Shown here in pieces: positions 1 through 7,007 of a stretch of 8,306 nucleotides of DNA. The translations under genes were made by a program, and so were the position numbers. The DNA is from Bacteroidetes bacterium 4572_114 (GTDB lineage Bacteria > Bacteroidota > Bacteroidia > Bacteroidales > 4484-276). The stretch lies in contig NIVA01000183.1 of the NCBI GenBank assembly GCA_002254335.1, positions 1 to 8,306 on the forward strand, written 5' to 3'. The notes beneath the pieces were generated by a model. That model was given only the letters and a program-made list of their open reading frames with translations, was not told the DNA's origin and made no database searches. How positions within the stretch are numbered: position 1 is the stretch's first letter; every line of letters begins with the position of its first letter.

Positions 1-359
1 TTGACAAAAATTCCACACTATCTTATGAAAAGAGCTGGCTAAATAAATTTAACCGTGAAGTTGAATTATCTGGAAGGGCATATTTTCAAATCAAACGGGA
101 TGTGTCGCACAGCTTTTTTGTAAAAACAACCAATACAGAGGTGGAGGTGTTAGGTACCAAATTTACAGTTTCTAATAATTTTGGTAAGATGCAGGTGATA
201 CTGAACGAGGGGAAAATTAGGGTTTCATCTGATAAAACAAACAAATCTTACTTATTGGCAAACCAGGGCGAGCAATTGATTATAAATTGTGATGGTACAG
301 TAAATCAGGGAATTATTAACAGAAACCTCTATTTTTCGTGGTTGGGTGATAAATTATGA
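1..359 (+). CDS. FecR-family anti-sigma factor, partial (5' end outside window), C-terminally disrupted
   Basis: The reading frame is open from base 3, so the gene begins upstream of the window; the GTG at 102 is internal, not the start. The translation before it (…SWLNKFNREVELSGRAYFQIK) and after it (SHSFFVKTTNTEVEVLGTKF) is the core of the periplasmic FecR domain, whose hallmark is 'R-V-L-G-AYF-V…F-V-T…VLGT-F-V'. FecR proteins sit in the inner membrane, hold an ECF sigma factor on the cytoplasmic side, and sense a TonB-dependent transporter through its STN domain; the transporter at 620 has such a domain. The frame stops after FSWLGDKL, just where the family's C-terminal domain (DUF4974-like) should continue with a 'W..G.L.F…PL..V…LE..Y' stretch. 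The missing tail reappears in another frame at 356-493. The FecR assignment is firm. Whether the truncated protein still works is unknown. Confidence 0.85.
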   Translation, partial: DKNSTLSYEKSWLNKFNREVELSGRAYFQIKRDVSHSFFVKTTNTEVEVLGTKFTVSNNFGKMQVILNEGKIRVSSDKTNKSYLLANQGEQLIINCDGTVNQGIINRNLYFSWLGDKL

Positions 360-493
360 AAGATCAGGAAGCCCTTGATAAACATTTGTACGGTTCGGCA
401 CCTTCTGATGACCCTCAACTTATAATCGAAGCCATAGCCAAAATTACCGGTACAAAAATTAAAAAAATTGAACAAACATTTATTTTTGAATAA
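356..493 (+). pseudogene. Out-of-frame C-terminal remnant of the FecR gene (DUF4974-like tail)
   Basis: A 45-codon frame opens with an ATG that overlaps the upstream stop (ATGA, 356-359) and ends at TAA 491-493. It reads MKDQEALDKHLYG…, then PQLIIEAIAKITGTKIKKIE, then QTFIFE. This matches the last part of Bacteroidota FecR proteins: a residue run ending in a 'h-tGs' motif, then 'l..vLe.la..tg.k…….i.i'. Normally ~20-25 residues containing 'L.F…PL..V…LE..Y' lie between the 'W..G.L' that ends the upstream frame and this block. I read the arrangement as one gene with a small frame-shifting internal deletion near 350-365, not as a separate gene. The alternative is a translationally coupled small protein made from the split tail. 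The family match is visible; the deletion is inferred. Confidence 0.6.
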
Positions 494-555
494 GCACCCA
501 TCCATTGGCTGGTGCGGTGGGATCCTCCCCCTCAAGGGGGAGTTAGAGGGGGTCT
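494..555 (+). repeat. Palindromic intergenic repeat, short copy (copy 1)
   Basis: The repeat starts immediately after the TAA of the FecR remnant. It holds a GCACC…GGTGC pair (494-498 with 511-515), the block GTGCGGTGGGATCCTCCCCC (512-531), a hairpin CTCCCCC-TCAA-GGGGGAG (525-542), and the end sequence AGAGGGGGTCT (545-555). The blocks GTGCGGTGG, ATCCTCCCCCT and AGAGGGGGTCT recur in the same order and orientation near 8117-8222, so the two are copies of one element, with this copy lacking most of the middle. C/G-run palindromes of this kind are common between genes in Bacteroidota. It occupies most of the fecR-susC spacer, so the promoter of the transporter, if there is one here, would have to lie in 556-619, where I see no convincing promoter. 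Confidence 0.7.
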
Positions 556-619
556 TTGTTAGCGAAATTCAAAGTAGATTAATTAAGGATTATAAACAAT
601 TATAATAAATAGATGGATC

Positions 620-3600
620 ATGGAAAAGAAGTTTTCACATTTCTCAAAGCTGATAATTACATTGTTCCTTTTTGCCAATTTGTTTGGTTTTCCCATAATT
701 GCAAGTAGCAACGGGCAGGGAAATAAAGGGGATACGGAGTTTGAAAAGATCATCGGATTAATTCAGGACAAATACGATGTGTCCATTACAGTGGATGCCG
801 ATGCCGTGGATCAAAAACCGGAAATCGTAAAAAAAATCAGCGATGAAACAGACAACATCCTAAAAAGTAAAAATATTGAAGATGCCTTAAAACTACTTAC
901 TTCAGGTACTGGTCTGCAATACCAGAAACTAAGGAATGACTTTTATATCATCAAATTAAAAAAGGAACCTCAAAAAGAAGAAGAGGTCCCTGAAAAAAAA
1001 AACAGATTCGAAGGAGGGGAAAAAACAATTAAGGGAACAGTATCTCAAAAATCTGATGGCATAACCCTACCGGGCGTTAATGTGTACGTAAAAGGCACCA
1101 TAGTTGGAAGTTCAACAAATATTGACGGTTATTACGAGATTGATGTGCCTGAGGATGCTACAACACTTGTTTTTTCTTTTTTGGGTTTCAAAACCGTTGA
1201 GGTCCCCATAGCCAATCAAACCACCATTGATGTTCAACTTGTGGAAGATGTTTTTGGGTTGGAGGAGGTTGTAATTGCAGGTGTAGCCTCGGCAACGCCC
1301 CGCCGGAACCTTTCGATCAGTGTTACAAAAATTGGTGGAAAAGAGATAAATGAAGCACCGGCATCATCTGCGGTAAGTGCTTTACAAGGAAAAGTTGCCG
1401 GATTAAATATTTCAAGTGCCAATGGTTTACCAGGGGGCGGGGCTTCTATCCAGATACGTGGGGCAACCTCATTGCGTGGCAACCAAAAGCCAATGGTCAT
1501 CCTCGACGGGAATATCCTTTATACAAACCTGGCAGATATTAACAGCGACGATATCGAATCGGTGGAGGTTGTAAAAGGTGCTGCTGCTGCTGCTTTATAT
1601 GGTTCACAGGCCGGTAACGGGGTAATTGTAATCAACACCAAACGTGGAAAGGGGACGGGCAAGGAGAGTACTTCAGTGATTTTCAGGCAGGAAGTTGGTT
1701 TTCAAAAACTTGCCAAACAGATTAAGCAAAGTACCCACCATCCTTATAAACTGGCCGACGACTGGGAAGATTATCCATATACCCGGTATGCCAATATCTG
1801 GTATAATGATGACGGTTATCCTGTAAGTGGAAATAAATTACTTAATGATAATGACAGCTCTTATGCTGACCAGCCCTATGCAAGGTTGTACGATCATCAG
1901 GACAGGTTTTTTAAAAATGGGATGTACAACACTACTTATATTTCATTTTTGGGAGCTTCAAAATCTTCAAATTTTATGGTTTCCTACGAGAGAAATAATC
2001 AGGACGGTATTATATTTGAAACAGGAGGTTATACAAGAAATAATTTGCGCCTGAACCTTGATCATAATATTTCAACAAAAATCAGGGTTTCAACTTCAAA
2101 CCTTTTTTTAACTACAAAATCCGACAATCCCGGGTCTAATTCAACATTTACCGATTTGCTGTTTATTGGCCCCGATGTTGATTTGATGGAAGATAATAAC
2201 AATGGCACTCCATACCGGATTACGCCCGACCCCTGGAGTATAGCCGAAAATCCGTTATATCCCCTCGCAAACATGGACAGGACTTCCGACAGAATGAGTT
2301 TTATTGGCAATGTAAGGGCATACTGGGATATTATGGAGGGATTGATATTTAATGTTAAATATGCTTATGAATACAGAAATAAACAATGGAGCACATATAC
2401 ACCAAAAGGGTATCTCGGAAATTATCCCAGTAATGTTGGGGGGAGTTTGTATAAACAAGCATTTTTTGAATTTAACCAGAACTTTCAGGCAACCCTGAAT
2501 TATAACAAACAGATAAAGGACTTCACAACTAAGCTAAAACTGAGCTACCTATATGAAAATATAGCGAATAATGGCTTTTGGGCCACGGGCCGCAATTTTA
2601 GTGTATATGATGTCCCCCAATTAGATTGGACAGATAACACTGAAGCAACATTGGGATCGTCAGAACAAAAAATAACCTCAATTAATTACATCAGCATTCT
2701 TGATGTGGATTATAAAAACAAGTACATTTTTTCACTGCAATACAGAATGGACGGCTCCTCATTATTTGGCGAAAATGAAAGATGGCATCCGTTTTATCGT
2801 GTTTCAGGTGCTTACCGGATTACCGAGGATGTACAAATACCCGGAATTGATGAATTAAAGATAAGGGCGGCTTATGGAAATTCAGGGCAACGGCCTGGTT
2901 TCGACAATCAGTATGAAACATGGAAGGGTGGTTATGGTTATGCGTATCCAAGTACACTTGGAAATAAAGACTTAAAACCTTCCATCACCACAGAACTTGA
3001 AGTAGGGTTGAACATGGAGTTTTTGCAACATTTTTCTTTTGAGTTTATTTACTCTCATGGCATAACCGATGGGGCAATTCAGTTGGCCCCTTTATATTCA
3101 CATAGTGGATATCCCTATCAATGGCAAAATGTGGGCACTATACAGGCTGATGTGTTTGAAGCAACTTTATCGGCACAATTATTTAGTAACAGGAAATTAA
3201 CCTGGAATGCTTCTTTAATTTTTGACAGGCTGAGACAAAAAATTACAGAAATGACAATTCCACCGTATAACACAGGTCCATATAATGCATTTCTGTTTGC
3301 CGAAGGGGAAACATTTGCCGTTATTTATGGCTATTCGTGGCTGACCAGCCTCGATGACATGGCGGCACAACTTCCTTCGGGCAAGACTATTGACGATTAT
3401 CAAATTAATTCGGATGGATATGTAGTTCCAAAAGGGAGCGGGGGCACCAATGATGAAATCCCCATCCTGCTGGATAAAGATAATGACGGCCTCGCTGATA
3501 AAGTGGAAATTGGGAATGGCAACCCTGTATTTAACCTTTCGTTAAATAACACTTTAACCTTTAAAAGATTTACGCTCTACTCTCTTTTCTCGTGGAAAAA

Positions 3601-3946
3601 TGGCGGGGAAATCTATAATTACACACGACAATATACTTTCAGGGATTTAAGGGATATCGAATTTGACCAATCTGGTAAACCTGAAGGTGAGAAAAAAACA
3701 ATAAATTATTATAGCACTTTTTATAAAAATACCGAAATCAACGATTACTTTATCGAAAGCGGATCTTATTTAAAACTTAGGGAAGCCGCGCTATATTACA
3801 CTTTTGATAAACATCAGTTAATTAATATTTTTAATGGTTTGTTCCAGGCCATTAGAATTGGGTTTCAGGCCCATAATATTTTTACGATTTCAAATTACAG
3901 GGGATATGACCCTGAAGTAGCATCAGGAAGGGATTTGTCGAATTAG
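620..3946 (+). CDS. SusC/RagA-type TonB-dependent transporter with STN domain, C-terminus truncated
   Basis: This is an outer-membrane channel that, with a SusD lipoprotein, imports oligomeric substrates using TonB energy. In order: a signal peptide (residues ~1-30, hydrophobic LIITLFLFANLFGFPIIASS); an STN domain (~39-114), the signalling module that contacts FecR; a carboxypeptidase-regulatory-like beta-sandwich (~137-208, with GTVSQKSDGITLPGVNVYVKGT); the SusC signature region (LEEVVIAGVASATPRR); a plug (~228-343, with LQGKVAGL, IQIRGATSLRGNQKPMVILDG and ALYGSQAGNGVIVINTKRG); and a long beta-barrel. DKDNDGLADKVEIGNGNPVF (~955-975) is the acidic loop typical of the family. The ATG at 620 is chosen because it directly precedes the signal peptide. 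The protein ends at SNYRGYDPEVASGRDLSN. Family members normally run ~20 more residues through a 'YP..RT…' stretch and a last strand ending in an aromatic residue. That strand is missing, so barrel closure and BAM recognition are doubtful. Confidence 0.93.
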   Translation: MEKKFSHFSKLIITLFLFANLFGFPIIASSNGQGNKGDTEFEKIIGLIQDKYDVSITVDADAVDQKPEIVKKISDETDNILKSKNIEDALKLLTSGTGLQYQKLRNDFYIIKLKKEPQKEEEVPEKKNRFEGGEKTIKGTVSQKSDGITLPGVNVYVKGTIVGSSTNIDGYYEIDVPEDATTLVFSFLGFKTVEVPIANQTTIDVQLVEDVFGLEEVVIAGVASATPRRNLSISVTKIGGKEINEAPASSAVSALQGKVAGLNISSANGLPGGGASIQIRGATSLRGNQKPMVILDGNILYTNLADINSDDIESVEVVKGAAAAALYGSQAGNGVIVINTKRGKGTGKESTSVIFRQEVGFQKLAKQIKQSTHHPYKLADDWEDYPYTRYANIWYNDDGYPVSGNKLLNDNDSSYADQPYARLYDHQDRFFKNGMYNTTYISFLGASKSSNFMVSYERNNQDGIIFETGGYTRNNLRLNLDHNISTKIRVSTSNLFLTTKSDNPGSNSTFTDLLFIGPDVDLMEDNNNGTPYRITPDPWSIAENPLYPLANMDRTSDRMSFIGNVRAYWDIMEGLIFNVKYAYEYRNKQWSTYTPKGYLGNYPSNVGGSLYKQAFFEFNQNFQATLNYNKQIKDFTTKLKLSYLYENIANNGFWATGRNFSVYDVPQLDWTDNTEATLGSSEQKITSINYISILDVDYKNKYIFSLQYRMDGSSLFGENERWHPFYRVSGAYRITEDVQIPGIDELKIRAAYGNSGQRPGFDNQYETWKGGYGYAYPSTLGNKDLKPSITTELEVGLNMEFLQHFSFEFIYSHGITDGAIQLAPLYSHSGYPYQWQNVGTIQADVFEATLSAQLFSNRKLTWNASLIFDRLRQKITEMTIPPYNTGPYNAFLFAEGETFAVIYGYSWLTSLDDMAAQLPSGKTIDDYQINSDGYVVPKGSGGTNDEIPILLDKDNDGLADKVEIGNGNPVFNLSLNNTLTFKRFTLYSLFSWKNGGEIYNYTRQYTFRDLRDIEFDQSGKPEGEKKTINYYSTFYKNTEINDYFIESGSYLKLREAALYYTFDKHQLINIFNGLFQAIRIGFQAHNIFTISNYRGYDPEVASGRDLSN

Positions 3947-5296
3947 CTGGGGTTAAGCGGTTTTTATAACTGGTTTATGGCAAACAACTCAAGTGTTTCG
4001 CCCCGGATGGCCATGTGGGTAATGGCCGACCAGGGGACATGCTCCTGGGCAAACAGCGGCATGTACCATCTGTCAAGCGAACCCCGGGTGATATTTGATA
4101 ATTCGGTAACCTATACCTATGCAAATACCTTCGAAACATACTACGAGGATTTATATGGAAACCTCTTTATTATGAACAGTGTTTTAGAGCAAATAAATAA
4201 CGGGATGGTAATAACTGGCACAACCGGGCAGGATGATACTGAAATGATAAAAGCTGCCGGTTATTTTATCCAGGGACTTTCGTTAGGTTATCTTGGGCTT
4301 GTTTACGATAAAGCTTTTATTGTGAAAGTGCCTGACGGCAATCAAAATGTAACTGCCAGCCCATATATGGATGTTATTGAAGCTGCAATTGTTTCATTGG
4401 ATTCTGTTATTAAAATTTGCAGCCGGCCTTCGGTCTCTTTCCATTTGCCCGATAACTATATAAATGGATCTGAATATAACGAAGATGAATTGATGCAATT
4501 GGCCAATTCATTTGCAGCAAGATTTCTTGTTTTAGCATCTCGCAATAAAGCAGATAACCAACAAGTTGACTGGAACAGGGTGCTTACTTATGCAAATAAT
4601 GGGATAACCCGCGATTTGGCCCCATATATGGATGGGGCAGCATGGAACAGTTGGTTCAGGCATTATACCGTAAGGCCCGGGTGGGCAAGGATTGATTGCA
4701 GGATAATAAACCTGATCGACCCGGATTACCCCTGGCGTTACCCGGATGACGGCCATAACCCCGAAGCAGCTTATGCCTACGATAAACGGCTAAATACCGA
4801 TTTCACCCGTAATACTGCAAATAATATGAAACCCGAAAGGGGCTTTTACCACTATTCTGATTACGAATATGTACGATACCCTTTATCTATTTCAACCACT
4901 ACGGGCGATTCCCCCGTTTTTCTGGTATCCGAGAACGACCTTATCCGCGCCGAAGCCCTGGCCGAAACCGGAAATATTGTTGCCGCCGTGCAGATAATAA
5001 ATGAAGGGACAAGGGTTACAAGGGGGGAGTTAGACCCATTAAATGAAAACATTTCGAAGCAGGAGCTGTTGGATGCCATATTTTATGAAAGGGATATCGA
5101 ATTGATCCAAACCGGTTTTGGGCTTGCCTTTTTCGATATGCGCCGCAGGGATATGCTCCAGTACGGCACAATGTTGAATTTCCCGATACCCGGAAAAGAC
5201 CTGATGACCATGGAACTGCCATCCTATACCTTCGGTGGCGAAGCAAATGCCGATGGGATAAATACATCAAACGGGGGGTGGTTCCCTGTGGAATAG
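3947..5296 (+). CDS. SusD/RagB-type substrate-binding protein, 5'-truncated (first ATG at 3977)
   Basis: SusD proteins are surface lipoproteins that cap the SusC channel and bind substrate through a TPR-like helical fold. The first ATG is at 3977 (439 residues), but the family resemblance already begins upstream in the same frame (LSGFYNWFMANN, right after the TAG at 3944-3946), so no true start remains. Supporting blocks are the helical N-terminal part (ETYYEDLYGNLFIMNSVLEQ, then IKAAGYFIQGLSLGYLGLVY), the late 'xLIRAEALAETGN…AVQIINEGTRVTRG' helix pair, and 'ELLDAIFYERDIELIQTGFG' followed by FFDMRRRDML, which corresponds to the family's 'I..ER..EL..EG.R..DL.R'. There is no signal peptide or lipobox, so the product as written should stay in the cytoplasm. 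An estimated 50-60 N-terminal residues are missing. The C-terminus (TSNGGWFPVE) looks plausible. The frame is the same as susC, so the pair reads as one polypeptide interrupted by one TAG. Family identity is firm; functionality is unlikely. Confidence 0.85.
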   Translation: MGLSGFYNWFMANNSSVSPRMAMWVMADQGTCSWANSGMYHLSSEPRVIFDNSVTYTYANTFETYYEDLYGNLFIMNSVLEQINNGMVITGTTGQDDTEMIKAAGYFIQGLSLGYLGLVYDKAFIVKVPDGNQNVTASPYMDVIEAAIVSLDSVIKICSRPSVSFHLPDNYINGSEYNEDELMQLANSFAARFLVLASRNKADNQQVDWNRVLTYANNGITRDLAPYMDGAAWNSWFRHYTVRPGWARIDCRIINLIDPDYPWRYPDDGHNPEAAYAYDKRLNTDFTRNTANNMKPERGFYHYSDYEYVRYPLSISTTTGDSPVFLVSENDLIRAEALAETGNIVAAVQIINEGTRVTRGELDPLNENISKQELLDAIFYERDIELIQTGFGLAFFDMRRRDMLQYGTMLNFPIPGKDLMTMELPSYTFGGEANADGINTSNGGWFPVE

Positions 5297-5334
5297 TGGG
5301 GGATGGAATATTGGAATGATGGAAATATGGAATA
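5289..5334 (+). repeat. Imperfect TGGAATA-type short repeats
   Basis: Five units of the form TGGAATA, TGGAATGA or TGGAAATA lie at 5289, 5304, 5312, 5320 and 5328. The first covers the stop codon of the susD-like gene. They are simple low-complexity spacer DNA and do not look like a binding-site array with fixed spacing. Confidence 0.5.
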
Positions 5335-5364
5335 ATTATTCATTTCACGGTTATCATTGTGATA

Positions 5365-5386
5365 GAGACATTTCATGAAATGTCTC
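5365..5386. repeat. 22-bp perfect palindrome between susD-like gene and small exported-protein gene
   Basis: The half-site GAGACATTTC is followed by AT and then by its exact reverse complement GAAATGTCTC, so all 22 bases are self-complementary. As RNA it could fold into a strong hairpin. No T-run follows on the + strand (the next bases are AACAACAATAG), so it is not a canonical intrinsic terminator. A processing or stability hairpin, a dispersed REP-like palindrome, or a dimeric regulator site are all possible. The remaining spacer up to 5437 is A-rich leader sequence with no clear promoter. Confidence 0.7.
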
Positions 5387-5437
5387 AACAACAATAGAAC
5401 AAAAAAAACAGAAGATTAACAAATAAACACAATAACA

Positions 5438-5710
5438 ATGAAAAGGCAAACACCAAACACCATCAAATTAAAATCTGCCGGCAAACTAATCATTATGTTG
5501 TTGGTCATAGCGTTATTTACCATTGTCCCATTTTCGCTTCGTGCCGATGACCCGCCGCCACCACCTCCTATGGAGCATGGCAGCAATGGAAATCAACCAC
5601 CGGGCGGGGGGGCACCTGTTGGAGGTGGGTTGTTAATACTCACCATGTTGGGTGTAGGCTACGGTTGGCTGAAGATTAGGATTGGAGAAAAGAAACCGGA
5701 TGAGGTTTGA
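5438..5710 (+). CDS. Small exported protein with proline run and Gly-rich/hydrophobic/basic C-terminal tail
   Basis: This is a 90-residue protein. A basic N-terminus (MKRQTPNTIKLKSAGK) is followed by a hydrophobic core (LIIMLLVIALFTIVPF) and a likely signal peptidase site near LRA-D (residue ~36). The predicted mature part starts with DD and six prolines (39-44), then a short Gly/Asn/Gln-rich linker, the motif GGGAPVGGG (56-64), a hydrophobic helix (LLILTMLGVGYGWL) and a basic stretch (KIRIGEKK). Small Bacteroidota proteins with this 'P-run … GG.AP.GGG + hydrophobic + basic' plan are familiar to me as hypothetical proteins; their role is unknown. The tail has the layout of a C-terminal sorting or anchor signal (motif, membrane segment, positive charges), but that is inference. 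The ATG at 5438 follows an A-rich leader with no clear Shine-Dalgarno. The next gene starts 34 bases after the stop, so the two are probably co-transcribed. Confidence 0.75.
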   Translation: MKRQTPNTIKLKSAGKLIIMLLVIALFTIVPFSLRADDPPPPPPMEHGSNGNQPPGGGAPVGGGLLILTMLGVGYGWLKIRIGEKKPDEV

Positions 5711-5744
5711 AAATAATTAATCGTTTAAAAAAGTATTGATAACT

Positions 5745-7007
5745 ATGAGAAAAATATATCTAACAGCCCTGATTTTATTTGCCGGGGCCTTTTTAGAGGC
5801 ATACGCTTGTACCACTGCTGTAATTTCGGGGAAAGCAACCCCTGATGGCAGGCCATTATTATGGAAACACCGCGACACATGGTCAGTAAATAATAAGATT
5901 GTTCAATTTTTTGATGGGAAATATGCCTGTGCCGGGTTGGTAAATTCCATCGACACAGCTAATCAAAGTATTTGGATTGGGTACAACAGCGAAGGGTTCG
6001 CAATTATGAACTCCGCCAGCTATAACCTCAACTACGATACAATTGAACTAAACGGCCTCGAAGGCAGGTTAATGAAAATTGCACTGCAGGCCTGTGCCAC
6101 TATTGATGATTTTGAGCAAATGATAATTGATATGGAAAAACCCACCCGGTTGGAAGGAAATTTTGGGGTTATAGATGCCAATGGCGGGGCCGCATATTTT
6201 GAACTTGGTAATTTTGAATATGTTAAATATGATGCTACCGATGCCGAAGATGCCCCGAACGGTTATATTATCCGAACTAATTTTTCGGCTTCAGGTGAAT
6301 ATGGCGATGGTGGCGGGTATATCCGTTTCGAAACCATCAGCGATGTTTTTGAAGAGGCTTTGGCAAATAATACCCTGGATTATTGTACGATCCTGCAAAA
6401 GGGCTCGCGTAATTTAAAACATTCGCTATTGAACATTGATTTGAATTCTTATGGCAATCTTCCGGAAAATACCCCCACAACCGTATTTTTCAAAGATTTC
6501 ATCCCGCGCAGCGGCACATCCTCCTCTTGTGTGGTACAAGGGGTTAAACCAGGCGAAAACCCTGCGCTTGCCGCCATGTGGAGCGTTGTTGGTTTTCCGC
6601 TTACTTCCGTTGTAGTCCCTGTTTGGCTCAACAAAAAAGTTGGCCTTCCGGCCGTTGTACAATTCAATGATGATATAGATGATTCCCCATTGTCAAACTA
6701 CTCGCTCATATTAAAAGATAATATTTACGCCTATAAGCTTGGCTCCCACAGCGAATATTATATCGACATCAATCAAGTGGTTAATGCCGACAACTCCGGG
6801 TTTCTCCAAAAAATCATACCCCTCGAAAATCAAATTATCAGCAACAGCGAAAAATATTTTGCCGAATGGAGGGAAGATGATAAAATTAACATAAAGCAAA
6901 TGAGGGAATTATACGATTGGATAGATGATACGATAAAGAATTTCTACCAAACTTCATTCAACTTAAGCCCTAAAGAAAAATTACATGATGAAAATACGGG
7001 AAACTAA
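5745..7007 (+). CDS. Secreted C45/acyltransferase-type Ntn amidohydrolase (linear amide C-N hydrolase)
   Basis: The ATG at 5745 gives 420 residues; an in-frame TTG at 5736 would only add three and is less likely. Residues 1-21 form a signal peptide (KIYLTALILFAGAFLEAYA) with an AYA|C cleavage site. The next residue, Cys22, heads CTTAVISGKATPDGRPLLWK, the typical start of the mature enzyme in the C45/penicillin acyltransferase/choloylglycine-hydrolase superfamily, where an N-terminal Cys is the nucleophile. Other family landmarks are HRD (42-44), GYNSEGFAIMNSAS (79-92), FGVIDANGGAAYFELGNFEY (140-159), RTNFS (177-181, candidate catalytic Asn179) and PRSGTSSSCVVQGV (254-267). Such enzymes cleave or transfer acyl groups on linear amides; the substrate cannot be read from the sequence. 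It would act in the periplasm or at the cell surface. The gene overlaps the next one by 23 bases, suggesting coupled translation. It looks intact. Family confidence is high; specificity is unknown. Confidence 0.85.
   Translation: MRKIYLTALILFAGAFLEAYACTTAVISGKATPDGRPLLWKHRDTWSVNNKIVQFFDGKYACAGLVNSIDTANQSIWIGYNSEGFAIMNSASYNLNYDTIELNGLEGRLMKIALQACATIDDFEQMIIDMEKPTRLEGNFGVIDANGGAAYFELGNFEYVKYDATDAEDAPNGYIIRTNFSASGEYGDGGGYIRFETISDVFEEALANNTLDYCTILQKGSRNLKHSLLNIDLNSYGNLPENTPTTVFFKDFIPRSGTSSSCVVQGVKPGENPALAAMWSVVGFPLTSVVVPVWLNKKVGLPAVVQFNDDIDDSPLSNYSLILKDNIYAYKLGSHSEYYIDINQVVNADNSGFLQKIIPLENQIISNSEKYFAEWREDDKINIKQMRELYDWIDDTIKNFYQTSFNLSPKEKLHDENTGN

Noticed and set aside
1..6. TTGACA resembling a -35 promoter box
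   Set aside because: It lies inside the FecR coding frame with no matching -10 element, and Bacteroidota promoters use a different consensus (TTG and TAnnTTTG).
601..606. TATAAT just upstream of the susC start
   Set aside because: It is only ~14 bases from the ATG in an AT-rich leader, with no paired upstream box, and this is not the phylum's housekeeping consensus.
1234..1500. Antisense open frame within the transporter gene
   Set aside because: It is a shadow of the strongly supported susC-like frame, with no family-like sequence or start context.
3944..3946. TAG between susC and susD as a recoded or read-through codon making a natural fusion protein
   Set aside because: The flanking sequence is better explained by a deletion that removed both gene ends. 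There is no recoding element and no reason to expect amber suppression.
5352..5359. TATCATTG as a possible TAnnTTTG (-7) promoter box before the small gene
   Set aside because: It has one mismatch and no TTG at the expected upstream distance, so support is insufficient.
5365..5400. Intrinsic transcription terminator after susD
   Set aside because: The hairpin is strong but is followed by AACAACAATAG rather than a T-run on the + strand.
5736..5744. TTG at 5736 as the amidohydrolase start
   Set aside because: The ATG at 5745 in the same frame gives a clean basic N-terminus for the signal peptide; the TTG adds only three residues.
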